Below the pieces are notes generated by a model. That model saw nothing but the letters and a program-made list of their open reading frames with translations. It made no database searches and was not told the origin of the DNA. DNA of 49,443 bases from Burkholderiales bacterium RIFCSPHIGHO2_12_FULL_63_20 (lineage in GTDB: Bacteria > Pseudomonadota > Gammaproteobacteria > Burkholderiales > Burkholderiaceae_C). The stretch covers positions 1 to 49,443 of the forward strand of contig MESA01000039.1 in NCBI GenBank assembly GCA_001770775.1. The letters are read 5' to 3'. The position numbers and the translations under genes were made by a program. Shown here piece after piece: positions 34,575 to 44,348 of the stretch (position 1 is its first letter; the number at the start of each line of letters is the position of its first letter).

Positions 34575-35699
34575 TCAGTCCTTGAAGTCCATCGCACGGC
34601 GGTACCACTCGTGGAAGTGCTGCATGCCATCTTCCATGGGGCTCTGATAGGGGCCGACTTCGTTGTCTCCGCGATTGAACAGGGCCTTGCGGCCGGCGTC
34701 CATGCGCTCGCCGATCTCGTCGTCCTCGATGCAGGTCTCCATGTAGGCGGCCTGCTGGGCTTCGACGAACTCGCGCTCGAAGGCCGCGATCTCTTCGGGG
34801 TAGTAGAACTCCACCACGTTGAGGGTCTTCTGCGGGCCTTGCGGGTACATGTTGGACACCACCAGCACGTGCGGGTACCACTCCACCATCATCGTGGGGT
34901 AGTAGGTCAGCCACACGGCGCCTTGCGTGGGTTTTTCGCCGTTGCGGTACTTCATGACCACGTCGTGCCACTTCTTGTAGACGTCCGAGCCCGGCTTGTC
35001 GAAGGTGCTGGCCACGCCCACGGTCTGCACCGAGTACTCCTTGGCCATGTCCCAGCGCAGGTCGTCGCAGGTCACGAAGTTGCCCAGTCCGGGATGGAAG
35101 GGGCCGACGTGGTAGTCCTCCAGATAGACCTCGATGAAGGTCTTCCAGTTGTAGTTGCACTCGTGCAGCTCGACGCGGTCGAGCACGAAGCCGCTGAAGT
35201 CCAGGTCGCCACCGGGCTTGAATCGGGCATCGATGCCAGCCAGGTCGGCGGCGATGTCGCGGCCGTTGTCCTCGAACAGCAGCCCGTTCCAGTTGCGAAC
35301 CTTGTAGTTGTTCAGGTTCAGGCAGGGGTCGTGGTCGAAGTGGGGGGCACCGATCAGCTCGCCCTTGTGGCTGTAGGTCCAGCGGTGCAGCGGGCACACG
35401 ATGTTGTGCCGGCTGTTGCCACGGCCTTTGAGCATGACGGCCTGGCGGTGACGGCAGACGTTGGAGATCAACTCAATGCCCTCGGACGTGCGCACGAGGG
35501 CGCGCCCCTCGCCTTCCTGAGCCAGTGCGTGGTAGTCGCCCACCTCGGGCACGCTCAAGGCGTGGCCCAGGTAGCGAGGACCGGACTGAAAGATGCGTGC
35601 AAGCTCCTCCTTGTACAGTGATTCGTCGAAATAGACGGACACGGGCAGCTGTGTGCGGCTGCGGTGAAGGGCATTGAGCGCAGGACTCAGGTCAGACAT
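34575..35699 (-). CDS. Rieske non-heme iron oxygenase, alpha subunit type
   Basis: The 374-residue protein has a Rieske [2Fe-2S] domain with C82-x-H84 and C102-xx-H105 (CRH and CPLH). The catalytic domain follows with the mononuclear-iron motif around EDYHVGPFH (H197, H202). This is the architecture of ring-hydroxylating oxygenase alpha subunits and related demethylases. The substrate is unknown, and no reductase or ferredoxin gene is next to it. It lies beside xseB-ispA-dxs, an arrangement I believe recurs in Burkholderiales. A GGGGAT ribosome site precedes the ATG at 35699. Confidence 0.9.
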   Translation of the reverse strand: MSDLSPALNALHRSRTQLPVSVYFDESLYKEELARIFQSGPRYLGHALSVPEVGDYHALAQEGEGRALVRTSEGIELISNVCRHRQAVMLKGRGNSRHNIVCPLHRWTYSHKGELIGAPHFDHDPCLNLNNYKVRNWNGLLFEDNGRDIAADLAGIDARFKPGGDLDFSGFVLDRVELHECNYNWKTFIEVYLEDYHVGPFHPGLGNFVTCDDLRWDMAKEYSVQTVGVASTFDKPGSDVYKKWHDVVMKYRNGEKPTQGAVWLTYYPTMMVEWYPHVLVVSNMYPQGPQKTLNVVEFYYPEEIAAFEREFVEAQQAAYMETCIEDDEIGERMDAGRKALFNRGDNEVGPYQSPMEDGMQHFHEWYRRAMDFKD

Positions 35700-36107
35700 G
35701 ATCCCCAGGATCTCCAAAAACCGATGTCAACCCACCTCGGTGGCGCCATCAACATGAGGGGGCGACCGGAGGCTTGAAACATCCCTGGGCAGGCCAGGGG
35801 GCGATGAGCCCACGAGGCTGTGCTGCGTTAGCCAAAATGAGGCTGGTCCTGCTGACAACGGGGTTGGCAGGACGGCAGGGCAGGCAACGGGGGAGGGGGC
35901 GATTGTACCCGTTAGGGGGTTTTCCGGGGGGCGCCGTGGATGCCCGTACCCTGAGGGAGGTCAAAGACGGGGCAGGCCACCGTGTGACTGCTGCGGTCTC
36001 CGAAGTGTGGCCAAAGGCCTGAGGTGTCGTACAGGATTGCCGAAAACGGGGCGAGCGCTGGAAATAGAATACGCGTTTGCCCGCAATCGGGACGCACAGG
36101 CGAGTCC
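35700..36107. other. Divergent intergenic region, Rieske gene / xseB
   Basis: No gene is supported in these 408 bases. A possible -10 for xseB is TAGAAT at 36065-36070, but its best -35 (TTGCCG at 36037-36042) is 22 bases away. No operator was recognised. Confidence 0.45.
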
Positions 36108-36362
36108 ATGGCCAGATCTTCTTCGACATCCAGCAAAAACGCGGCAGAACCCTCGCTGCCGCCCACGTATGAGGCCGCCCTGGCCGAGCTGGAGCAATTG
36201 GTGGGCCAGATGGAGTCGGGCGTGTTGCCCCTGGAGCAGTTGCTGGGCAGCTACCAACGCGGCGCCGAGTTGCTGAAGTTCTGCCGCAGTCGACTGCAGG
36301 CGGTGGAGGCGCAGGTCAAGTTGCTGGAAGACGGTCAGCTCAAACCCTGGGACGCCGCATGA
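36108..36362 (+). CDS. xseB: Exodeoxyribonuclease VII small subunit
   Basis: The 84-residue protein binds XseA to form the single-strand-specific exonuclease. It has the family core [43 protein letters not shown] split over two helices, with AEVQVKLLE-like end. The ATG at 36108 gives normal length. Its stop overlaps the ispA start (ATGA). Confidence 0.94.
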   Translation: MARSSSTSSKNAAEPSLPPTYEAALAELEQLVGQMESGVLPLEQLLGSYQRGAELLKFCRSRLQAVEAQVKLLEDGQLKPWDAA

Positions 36363-37285
36363 ACACCGCAGCCTTTCAGTCTTGGTCAGATGCCGTGCTG
36401 ACCCGCGTCGAGGCGGCCCTGTCGGAGTGGGTGCCCGCCATCGCCCCGGCCGGTCTGGGCGAGGCCATGCGTTACGGGGTGCTCGATGGCGGCAAGCGCC
36501 TGCGTGCCTTGCTGGTGCAAGCCGCGGCCGAGGCGACAGGGGCCTGTGCCCATGCGGTGGGTGCCGAAGCGGCCTTGCGTTCGGCTGCGGCGGTGGAGTT
36601 GATCCATGCCTACTCGCTGGTGCACGACGACATGCCTTGCATGGACAACGACGTGCTGCGCCGCGGCAAGCCCACGGTGCATGTGCAGTTCGGTGAGGCA
36701 CAGGCCATGCTGGCGGGCGACGCCATGCAGGCACTGGCCTTTGAAGTCCTGACCCCGGATGACGGCGAGGGCGCAGGGCTGCCGCCGGCATTGCAGGCGC
36801 GTCTGGTACGGATCCTGGCGCGCGCCTCCGGTCAAGCCGGCATGGCGGGCGGGCAGGCGATCGACCTGGCCAATGTGGGCCAGTCGCTGGATGAGATCAC
36901 CTTGCGCGACATGCATCAGCGCAAGACCGGTGCCTTGCTGCGTGCCAGCGTGCAGATGGGTGCGGTCTGTGGTGGCGTGGCCGCTGACAGTCCGACCTGG
37001 CAGGCGTTGACGGACTACGGACATGCCATCGGTCTGGCCTTCCAGATCGTGGACGACGTGTTGGACGAGACCCAGGGCTCGGAGACCCTGGGCAAGACGG
37101 CGGGCAAGGATGCCGATGCCAACAAGCCGACCTATGTCAGCCTGCTCGGTCTGGAGGGCGCACGTGAAGAAGCTGCGGCCCTGCTGGCGCAGGCTCAAGC
37201 GGCGCTGGCGCGCAGTGGCCTAAGCAGCGAGGCGACCGCGGCTTTGCGTGGACTGGCCGAGCGCATTGTCCACCGCGACCACTGA
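36359..37285 (+). CDS. ispA: Farnesyl diphosphate synthase
   Basis: The 308-residue prenyltransferase condenses IPP with DMAPP and GPP to form farnesyl diphosphate. The first Asp-rich motif is DDMPCMDND (90-98) and the second lies in [19 protein letters not shown] near residue 44 binds IPP. Coupled to xseB by an ATGA overlap and followed by dxs after 33 bases, as is common in proteobacteria. Confidence 0.97.
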   Translation: MNTAAFQSWSDAVLTRVEAALSEWVPAIAPAGLGEAMRYGVLDGGKRLRALLVQAAAEATGACAHAVGAEAALRSAAAVELIHAYSLVHDDMPCMDNDVLRRGKPTVHVQFGEAQAMLAGDAMQALAFEVLTPDDGEGAGLPPALQARLVRILARASGQAGMAGGQAIDLANVGQSLDEITLRDMHQRKTGALLRASVQMGAVCGGVAADSPTWQALTDYGHAIGLAFQIVDDVLDETQGSETLGKTAGKDADANKPTYVSLLGLEGAREEAAALLAQAQAALARSGLSSEATAALRGLAERIVHRDH

Positions 37286-37318
37286 TACACCGAACAATCC
37301 CCCGAGGATGTGCACACC

Positions 37319-39214
37319 ATGAGCTACCCCCTGCTGTCCAGGATCGACCAGCCCGCCGACATCCGGCACCTGTCTCGCTCCGAGCTCAAGCAACTGGCCC
37401 ACGAGCTGCGGGACTATCTGCTTCACAGCGTCTCCCGCACAGGCGGGCACCTGTCGTCCAACCTGGGCACGGTCGAGCTCACCATTGCGCTGCACTACGT
37501 GTTCCACACCCCCGATGACCGTCTGGTGTGGGATGTGGGTCACCAGACCTATCCGCACAAGATCCTCACCGGTCGCCGCGACCAGATGCCCACGCTGCGC
37601 CAATACGGCGGCATGAGCGGCTTTCCCCGTCGCGATGAGAGTGCCTACGACACCTTCGGCACGGCCCACTCGTCCACCTCGATTTCGGCAGCGCTGGGCA
37701 TGGCCCTGGGCGCGCAGCTCAAGGGCGAGAACCGCAAGGCGGTGGCCATCATTGGCGATGGCGCCATGACCGCCGGCATGGCCTTCGAGGCCATGAACAA
37801 CGCCGGGGTGCCGCACGACGGCAAGATGCCCGACATGCTGGTGGTGCTCAACGACAACGACATGTCGATCTCGCCGCCAGTGGGGGCACTCAACCGCCAC
37901 CTGGCGCGCCTGATGTCCGGTCGCTTCTATGCCGCGGCGCGTGAAAGCGCCAAGCAGGTGCTGCGCAATGCGCCGCCGCTGTTCGAGCTGGCCAGGAAGC
38001 TGGAAGTGCATGCCAAGGGCATGGTGGTGCCCGCCACCATCTTCGAGGAGTTTGGCTTCAACTACGTTGGCCCGATTGACGGGCACGATCTGGACTCGCT
38101 GATCCCGACGCTGGAGAACCTGCGCGAGCGTGGCGGCCCACAGTTCCTGCACGTCGTCACCAAGAAGGGCTACGGCTACAAGCTGGCCGAGGCGGACCCG
38201 ATTGCGTACCATGGTCCGGGTAAGTTTGACCCGGCGGTGGGCTTGGTCAAGGCGGCGCCGGTCTCGCCTCCCAAGCCCACCTTCACCCAGGTGTTCGGGC
38301 AGTGGCTGTGCGACATGGCGACGCACGACCCGCGTCTGGTGGCCATCACCCCGGCCATGCGCGAGGGATCGGGCATGGTCGAGTTTCACAAGAAGCACCC
38401 CTCACGTTACTTCGACGTGGGCATTGCCGAGCAGCACGCCATCACCTTCGCCGGCGGCCTGGCCTGCGAGGGCATGAAGCCCGTCGTGGCCATCTACTCC
38501 ACCTTCCTGCAGCGTGGCTATGACCAGATGATCCACGATGTGGCGCTGCAGAACCTGCCGGTGGTGTTCGCACTCGACCGTGCCGGCATCGTGGGGGCCG
38601 ATGGGGCGACCCACATGGGTGCGTTCGACATCGCCTTTGTGCGCTGCATCCCCAACATGAGCATGATTGCGCCGGCCGACGAAGCCGAGTGCCGTCAGGC
38701 CCTGAGTGCCGCCTACGCACAGAACCACCCGGTGTGCGTGCGCTACCCGCGTGGCGCGGGCGCTGGCGTGCCGGTACCCACCGATCTCACGCCGCTGCCC
38801 TGGGGCAAGGCCGAAGTGCGTCGCCAGGTGCATGAGCCGGTGGCCGGCAAGCGCGTTGCCATCCTGGCCTTTGGCACCTTGCTCTACCCGGCCTTGCAGG
38901 CCGGTGAGGCGCTCGACGCCACTGTGGTCAACATGCGTTTCGTCAAGCCGCTCGATACCGAACTGTTGCTGGAGATGGCAGGCAGCCACGACCTGCTGGT
39001 GACGGTGGAGGAGGGCTGTGTGCAGGGGGGCGCCGGCAGCGCCGTGGCCGAGGCCTTGTCAGCCGCAGGGGTGAACACCCCCTTGATGATGCTGGGGCTG
39101 CCTGACGCCTTCGTTGAGCATGGCGAGCCGGCCAAGCTGCTGGCCCTGTGCGGGCTCGATGCCGAGGGGATTGAGCAGGCGGTGCGTGAGCGGAGGGCGC
39201 AATTGGCGGGCTGA
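37319..39214 (+). CDS. dxs: 1-deoxy-D-xylulose-5-phosphate synthase
   Basis: The 631-residue thiamine-diphosphate enzyme makes DXP from pyruvate and glyceraldehyde 3-phosphate, the entry to the MEP pathway and also to thiamine and B6 in many bacteria. Motifs are [22 protein letters not shown], the ThDP motif [16 protein letters not shown] and [15 protein letters not shown]. The ATG at 37319 has CGAGGA ten bases upstream. With ispA it forms an isoprenoid pair. Confidence 0.98.
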   Translation: MSYPLLSRIDQPADIRHLSRSELKQLAHELRDYLLHSVSRTGGHLSSNLGTVELTIALHYVFHTPDDRLVWDVGHQTYPHKILTGRRDQMPTLRQYGGMSGFPRRDESAYDTFGTAHSSTSISAALGMALGAQLKGENRKAVAIIGDGAMTAGMAFEAMNNAGVPHDGKMPDMLVVLNDNDMSISPPVGALNRHLARLMSGRFYAAARESAKQVLRNAPPLFELARKLEVHAKGMVVPATIFEEFGFNYVGPIDGHDLDSLIPTLENLRERGGPQFLHVVTKKGYGYKLAEADPIAYHGPGKFDPAVGLVKAAPVSPPKPTFTQVFGQWLCDMATHDPRLVAITPAMREGSGMVEFHKKHPSRYFDVGIAEQHAITFAGGLACEGMKPVVAIYSTFLQRGYDQMIHDVALQNLPVVFALDRAGIVGADGATHMGAFDIAFVRCIPNMSMIAPADEAECRQALSAAYAQNHPVCVRYPRGAGAGVPVPTDLTPLPWGKAEVRRQVHEPVAGKRVAILAFGTLLYPALQAGEALDATVVNMRFVKPLDTELLLEMAGSHDLLVTVEEGCVQGGAGSAVAEALSAAGVNTPLMMLGLPDAFVEHGEPAKLLALCGLDAEGIEQAVRERRAQLAG

Positions 39215-39221
39215 GTGCCCC

Positions 39222-39245
39222 GCGCCCCCAGCCCTTAGGGGGCGC
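39222..39245. terminator. Bidirectional hairpin between dxs and the hemerythrin gene
   Basis: GCGCCCCC (39222-39229) and GGGGGCGC (39238-39245) form a perfect 8-bp stem between convergent genes. There is no T run on either side. Confidence 0.5.
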
Positions 39246-39254
39246 GCAGAGGGC

Positions 39255-39734
39255 TCAGGCGTGTGAGCCGCAGGGTTCGACGCTGCAACTGCTCACCGTA
39301 TTCTGGGGCAGCATCTCGGGCTTGCTGATGCGGCCGGTGGCTGTGTCGTAGCCCACTTCACTCAGATGCTGGGCCAGGCCGGCGTCCATCGCATCGATAT
39401 GGTGCGGCAACCACACCGTCAGCTCATGGGCCATCTGGCGCACCATGGCCAAGTTGCCCGCAGCCCCCTGTTCGGCGCCTTCTCGCATGATCTGAAGCAC
39501 GGTGGCGTGTTGCGAGCTGTGGCAATTGTTGGGCGCAAAGCCGGTGGCTTGCATCCAGCGGTCTTCCTGGCCAAAGTGTTCAGCCGTGTGAGCGATGAGA
39601 CGGTCCCATAGAGCGAGCAAGGCGTCATCTGCGGCGTCCAGCACGGCAGAGATCAGGTCCGTGCACTCGGTGTGCAGGGTGTCCAGCGCGGGCATGTCCA
39701 GAGACATCTCCGGCGACCAGGTGAAACTCGACAT
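39255..39734 (-). CDS. Bacteriohemerythrin
   Basis: The 159-residue protein has the di-iron ligand pattern of hemerythrins: H21, H53-xxx-E57, H72-xxx-H76 and H112-xxxx-D117. Single-domain bacterial forms bind oxygen reversibly and may supply or sense it. The last 30 residues extend beyond the domain and include two cysteines (SSCSVEPCGSHA), which is unusual and might bind metal or form a disulfide. It stands alone, convergent with dxs. Confidence 0.9.
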   Translation of the reverse strand: MSSFTWSPEMSLDMPALDTLHTECTDLISAVLDAADDALLALWDRLIAHTAEHFGQEDRWMQATGFAPNNCHSSQHATVLQIMREGAEQGAAGNLAMVRQMAHELTVWLPHHIDAMDAGLAQHLSEVGYDTATGRISKPEMLPQNTVSSCSVEPCGSHA

Positions 39735-39894
39735 GGCTTACTTCCTCACTCGGCCCTCAGGCCGACAACGACAATCACAACGGAGGCCGAGGGTAGTCGG
39801 CAGGCTCCGAGGTGAGTTTGAGCTGGATCAAGAGGCCGGGGCGATGCGCGCTCCCTGAATGCGGGGAGCGCCTCCGTCCGTGCGTTTCTGACGT

Positions 39895-41310
39895 TCAGCC
39901 CAGTCGCGCGCGATGACGGGCCACCTGGGCACGCACCTGTTCGGGCGCTGTGCCGCCCAGGATGTTGCGGGCGTTGAGCGAGCCGCGCAGGCTCAACACC
40001 TCGTAGACATCCTGCTCGATGGCCGGGTTGTAGGCCTTGAGCTTGTCGAGTGGCAGCTCCGACAGGTCGACACCGGCGGCAATGGCGTCCTTCACCGCGT
40101 GGGCGACCACTTCGTGCGCGTCACGGAAGGGCAGGCCCTTCTTGACCAGATAGTCAGCCAGGTCGGTGGCGGTGGCGTAGCCCTTTTTGGCCGCGCGCTC
40201 CATCGCTTCGGGCTTGACGGTGATGCCGGCGGCCATCTCGGCGAAGATGCGCAGGGTGTCCTTCAAGGTGTCCACCGTGTCGAACAGCGGCTCTTTGTCT
40301 TCCTGGTTGTCCTTGTTGTAGGCCAGGGGCTGGCCCTTCATCAGGGTGATCAGGCCCATCAGGTGGCCCACCACGCGGCCGGTTTTGCCGCGCGCCAGTT
40401 CGGGCACATCGGGGTTCTTCTTCTGCGGCATGATCGACGAGCCCGTGCAGAAGCGGTCAGCCAGGTCGATGAAGCCGAAGCTCTGGCTCATCCACAGGAT
40501 CAGCTCCTCGCTCAGGCGCGAGACGTGCACCATCAGCAGCGAAGCGGCGGCCGTGAACTCGATGGCGAAGTCGCGGTCGGACACGCCGTCCAAGCTGTTC
40601 TGGCAGACGGCTGGCTGACCGGCCTCGTCCACCATGCCCAGGCTGCGGGCCACGCGCTCACGGTCCAGCGGGTAGCTGGTGCCGGCCAGTGCGGCCGAGC
40701 CCAGCGGCAGGCGGTTCACGCGCTTGCGCAGGTCGATCATGCGCTCGGCATCGCGGGCGAACATCTCCACATAGGCGAGCAGGTGGTGACCAAAGGCCAC
40801 GGGCTGCGCGACCTGCAGGTGGGTGAAGCCCGGCAGGATCACGTCGGTGTTTTGCTCGGCCACGTCCACCAGGGCTTTTTGCAGCTCGGTCAGCAGCACG
40901 CCGATCTCGTCGATCTCGCCGCGCAGCCACAGGCGCACGTCGGTGGCGACCTGGTCGTTGCGCGAGCGGCCGGTGTGCAGGCGCTTGCCAGCGTCGCCCA
41001 CCAGCTGGGTCAAGCGGGCTTCGATGTTCAGGTGCACGTCTTCCAGGTCGAGCTTCCACTCGAAGGTGCCGGCTTCGATCTCGGCGCGGATCTGGGCCAT
41101 GCCCTTCTGGATCGACGTGAGGTCGTCGGCCGCGATCAGGCCTTGGGCGTGCAGCATGTCCGCGTGGGCCAGCGAGCCCTGGATGTCAGCAGCCCACAGG
41201 CGCTTGTCGAAAAACACGCTGGCGGTGTAGCGTTTGACCAGCTCGCTCATCGGCTCGGAAAACAGGGCCGACCAGGCCTGGGACTTCTTGTCGAGTTGGT
41301 TGGTGCTCAT
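39895..41310 (-). CDS. argH: Argininosuccinate lyase
   Basis: The 471-residue enzyme splits argininosuccinate to arginine and fumarate, the last step of arginine synthesis. [13 protein letters not shown], the catalytic-loop motif [12 protein letters not shown] and TFTAAS-like [10 protein letters not shown] mark the fumarase/aspartase family. The ATG at 41310 was chosen on family length. It is divergent from algZ with 43 bases between the starts. Confidence 0.97.
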   Translation of the reverse strand: MSTNQLDKKSQAWSALFSEPMSELVKRYTASVFFDKRLWAADIQGSLAHADMLHAQGLIAADDLTSIQKGMAQIRAEIEAGTFEWKLDLEDVHLNIEARLTQLVGDAGKRLHTGRSRNDQVATDVRLWLRGEIDEIGVLLTELQKALVDVAEQNTDVILPGFTHLQVAQPVAFGHHLLAYVEMFARDAERMIDLRKRVNRLPLGSAALAGTSYPLDRERVARSLGMVDEAGQPAVCQNSLDGVSDRDFAIEFTAAASLLMVHVSRLSEELILWMSQSFGFIDLADRFCTGSSIMPQKKNPDVPELARGKTGRVVGHLMGLITLMKGQPLAYNKDNQEDKEPLFDTVDTLKDTLRIFAEMAAGITVKPEAMERAAKKGYATATDLADYLVKKGLPFRDAHEVVAHAVKDAIAAGVDLSELPLDKLKAYNPAIEQDVYEVLSLRGSLNARNILGGTAPEQVRAQVARHRARLG

Positions 41311-41353
41311 GGGGGGATCCGGCAGCGCGCGCTTGGCGCAGAATGTGCAAACC

Positions 41354-42439
41354 ATGGATTTTAATGAGCCTGCGGCCTCGGGCGCCAGCCCGACGTCTCA
41401 ACACCCTGCTCTCTTCGACGTTTGCCACGTCGGGGTGGTGCTGCGCGTCGTGCTGAGTGTGCAGTGTGTGATGGCGCTGGCGCTGGCCTTCCCGGCGCCG
41501 GATGCGGGGGAAGCCTTCAACCGCTGGTCGCAGACCACGGTGGCCACCTTGCCGGCCAGCTTGCTGTGGCTGGTGCTGGCCTGTGCCGCACGGCGTCTGC
41601 TGCAGCCTGCCCGTGAGAGCGTGCAGTGGTTGTTTGCCACCGGCCTGGGCGCCGGGGTTGCGGTGCTGGCCCAGTGGGAGCTGGCTTGGCTGGCACAGGT
41701 GCTGACCGACTTGCCGGTGCGGTGGGGCTGGCCGCAGGTGCCCGCTGCCTTGACGGGGGGCTTGATGGGAGCGGCCTGCCTGGCCTGGCTGAAACACCGC
41801 GCGCGCAGCGTGATGCCGGCCCATGCGGCGGCGCGACTGGCCGAGCTGCAGGCGCGCATCCGCCCGCATTTTTTGTTCAACACGCTCAATACCGCCATTG
41901 CGCTGGTTCAGGTCGACCCGCCGCGGGCCGAACGGGTGTTGGAGGATCTGGCCGAACTCTTCCGTCAGGCCCTGGCAGCGCCGCAGGGGCGCAGCACCTT
42001 GGCCGACGAGATTGCACTGTCGCGCCGCTATCTGGACATCGAACAGCTGCGCTTTGGCGAGCGCTTGCAGGTGCACTGGCAGCTTGACCCCGCGGCCAAT
42101 GCCACCGTCTTGCCGCCGCTGATCCTGCAGCCCCTGGTTGAGAATGCCGTGCGGCACGGTGTCGAGCCCAGCGCCGAGGGTGGCTGGGTCTCGGTGCAGA
42201 CGCAGGTGCAGGCCGGCCACATGGTGCTGACGGTGCGCAACAGCGTGCCCCAGCAAGGCGCCTTGCCGTTTGCGCCGGGGCACGGGATGGCCTTGCGCAA
42301 TGTGCGCCAGCGCCTGCAACTGATGCACGATGTGCAATTGGGTTTTACGGCGGGCCTCAAACCCGCCGCCACGCAGGGCGAGTCCGCCCTCTACGAAGTG
42401 CGGGTGAGGGTGCCCTTGTCCGAGAAAGAACCGGCATGA
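41354..42439 (+). CDS. algZ: AlgZ/FimS-like sensor histidine kinase (LytS family)
   Basis: The 361-residue protein has four predicted membrane helices (about residues 25-155) followed by the short His_kinase domain, with phosphorylation motif [13 protein letters not shown] and the N-box [11 protein letters not shown]. In Pseudomonas FimS/AlgZ pairs with AlgR to control type IV pili and virulence, and there too the genes follow argH. The stop overlaps the algR start (ATGA). Confidence 0.9.
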   Translation: MDFNEPAASGASPTSQHPALFDVCHVGVVLRVVLSVQCVMALALAFPAPDAGEAFNRWSQTTVATLPASLLWLVLACAARRLLQPARESVQWLFATGLGAGVAVLAQWELAWLAQVLTDLPVRWGWPQVPAALTGGLMGAACLAWLKHRARSVMPAHAAARLAELQARIRPHFLFNTLNTAIALVQVDPPRAERVLEDLAELFRQALAAPQGRSTLADEIALSRRYLDIEQLRFGERLQVHWQLDPAANATVLPPLILQPLVENAVRHGVEPSAEGGWVSVQTQVQAGHMVLTVRNSVPQQGALPFAPGHGMALRNVRQRLQLMHDVQLGFTAGLKPAATQGESALYEVRVRVPLSEKEPA

Positions 42440-43200
42440 CGACGCTGACGGTGGCCCTGATCGATGACGAACCCCTGGCGCGGCTGCGCTTGCGCACGCT
42501 GCTGGCGCAGTCCGATCCGGCGTGCGAGGTGGTGGGCGAGTTCGGCGAATCCGTGGCGGCCTTGCTCTGGTTGCGAGAGCAGGACGCTGTGGGGCAGGGC
42601 CCGGACATGATCCTGCTGGACATTCAGATGCCAGGCCTCGATGGCATGGTACTGGCAGCCCGCCTGCGCGAACTGCGCGATCCCCCAGCCATCGTGTTTG
42701 TGACCGCGCATGCCGAGCACGCCGTGCGCGCGTTCGATGTGGCGGCGCTTGACTACCTGACCAAGCCCGTCCGGCTGGAGCGTTTGCAGGCGTCCCTGGA
42801 CCGCGTGCAGCGCTGGCGTCAGACTCGGCCGCGCTTGCAAGCGCTCGATGCGGACGTGGTCGTCGTGCAGGACCGGGGTCGCATGCTGCGCATCCCGGTG
42901 GCCGACGTACTGTATTTCAAGGCAGAGCAAAAAGCGGTGACGCTGCACACCGCCACCGAAGTGCATCCGGTGAGCGAGTCCTTGACCGAGCTCGAGTCTC
43001 GTGTGGGGGCCCGTTTCATTCGGGTTCACCGCAACGCGCTGGTGGCCCGCCGCGCCATGAAGGCGCTGCAGCGCCGCCCGGACGACGACGAAGAGGCAGG
43101 CGAAACCTGGGCGGTTCAGATCATGCCCACCCAGGTCTGGCTGGCGGTGTCACGCCGTCAGGTGACAGCTGTGCGCGATGCCATGGGGGATTGCCACTGA
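42436..43200 (+). CDS. algR: AlgR-like LytTR response regulator
   Basis: The 254-residue regulator has a receiver domain with acidic pair D10/D11, phospho-site D62 in LLDIQMPGLDG, T90 and K110. A LytTR DNA-binding domain begins near residue 140 and includes VLYFKAEQKAVTLHT and FIRVHRNALVARRAM. AlgR in Pseudomonas directly activates the fimU-pilVWXY1Y2E operon. The equivalent operon lies at 22.4-25.6 kb here, so the same control is plausible but not shown. Confidence 0.92.
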   Translation: MTTLTVALIDDEPLARLRLRTLLAQSDPACEVVGEFGESVAALLWLREQDAVGQGPDMILLDIQMPGLDGMVLAARLRELRDPPAIVFVTAHAEHAVRAFDVAALDYLTKPVRLERLQASLDRVQRWRQTRPRLQALDADVVVVQDRGRMLRIPVADVLYFKAEQKAVTLHTATEVHPVSESLTELESRVGARFIRVHRNALVARRAMKALQRRPDDDEEAGETWAVQIMPTQVWLAVSRRQVTAVRDAMGDCH

Positions 43201-43218
43201 AGGCACCCCCACTGCGGA

Positions 43219-43881
43219 TCAGAAACCCAGACTGGCCAGCAGGTCGTCGACCTCGCTCTGATTGGCCACCACGTCGGTGCGACCCGTCGCGTTGACCACT
43301 GGGCCATCGAGTTTTGGCTCGATCGGCGCGGCATCATGGCTGTGGGTCAGGGCCGCTTCCACCTTGTGCGCCTGCTCCGGAGGGGCCGCCTGCACCAGCA
43401 GCTTGACCAACTGCGCTTCCAGGTCATTGGCCAGGTTCACCACCTTGGCCACCACCTGGCCGGTCAGGTCGTGAAAGTCCTGCGCCATCATGATGTCGGT
43501 CAGGTGACCATCCACCCGGCGGGTCGTGGTTTCGACATCCTGAACGAAGTTGAAGACGGCGCCACTGGCCACGGCCTTCACCGGGTCGGCGGTGATCAGC
43601 TTGGCCAGCTTGCGCGTTTCCTGGGCAATGTGTTCCTGATCGGCCTTGGCCGTGTCCACCAGATTGAGCACCTTTTCCGCTGCGTCGGCGGTCTTGGTGG
43701 CGATGTAGTTCAGGCGGCTGCGCGCATCGGGCAGGTTGTCCACCGTTTGCTGCAGGTTCGGCAGCACGCCCAGCATGTTCAGGGTGTCATGCAATTGCCG
43801 GGTCAGGGTACCCAGTTGCTGAAAGATTTCGGGCGATGCCGCGGGCATCGTCATGTTGTCGGGCAAGTTGATGGTCTGCAC
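43219..43881 (-). CDS. cheZ: Chemotaxis phosphatase CheZ
   Basis: The 220-residue protein dephosphorylates CheY-P at the chemoreceptor array. The catalytic helix has MMAQDFHDLTGQ with the conserved Asp (138) and Gln (142), equal to E. coli D143 and Q147. The C-terminal QSEVDDLLASLGF is the CheY-binding tail. I prefer a GTG start at 43881 with GAGGGAG just upstream. It follows cheY with an 11-base gap. Confidence 0.92.
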   Translation of the reverse strand: MQTINLPDNMTMPAASPEIFQQLGTLTRQLHDTLNMLGVLPNLQQTVDNLPDARSRLNYIATKTADAAEKVLNLVDTAKADQEHIAQETRKLAKLITADPVKAVASGAVFNFVQDVETTTRRVDGHLTDIMMAQDFHDLTGQVVAKVVNLANDLEAQLVKLLVQAAPPEQAHKVEAALTHSHDAAPIEPKLDGPVVNATGRTDVVANQSEVDDLLASLGF

Positions 43882-43892
43882 GTGGCGCTCCC

Positions 43893-44291
43893 TCAAGCCG
43901 CAGCGGCCATCTTTTGTAGGATCTTCTGGACTTTTTCTTCCAGAGTGGCCTTGGTGAAAGGCTTGACGATGTAGCCGGCGGCACCCGTCTGGGCGGCCAG
44001 CACGATGTCTTCCTTGCGCGCTTCGGCCGTCACCATCAGCACCGGAATGTGTTTGAGCGTGTCGTCGGCCTTGATGGCCTTGAGCAACTCAAAGCCGTTC
44101 ATGTTGGGCATGTTGATGTCACTGACCACGAAGTCGAACTTGTTGTTCTTGAGCATGTTCAGGGCGACCACGCCGTCTTCGGCTTCGTCGGCATTGACGT
44201 ATCCGCTTTCCTTGAGCAAGCCGCGGACGATGCGGCGCATGGTCGAGAAGTCGTCCACGATCAGAATTTTGAAGTCAGCGGGGTTGCTCAT
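43893..44291 (-). CDS. cheY: Chemotaxis response regulator CheY
   Basis: The 132-residue single receiver domain binds FliM when phosphorylated and changes flagellar rotation. D13, D14, phospho-site D58, T88, Y107 and K110 are all present. [17 protein letters not shown] and [16 protein letters not shown] are close to E. coli CheY. The ATG at 44291 fits the family. Confidence 0.96.
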   Translation of the reverse strand: MSNPADFKILIVDDFSTMRRIVRGLLKESGYVNADEAEDGVVALNMLKNNKFDFVVSDINMPNMNGFELLKAIKADDTLKHIPVLMVTAEARKEDIVLAAQTGAAGYIVKPFTKATLEEKVQKILQKMAAAA

Positions 44292-44348
44292 GGCTCGTCC
44301 TTGTGTCAAACGCCGGCACCTCTCTGTGGATGCCTTCGGAAGAAGAGT

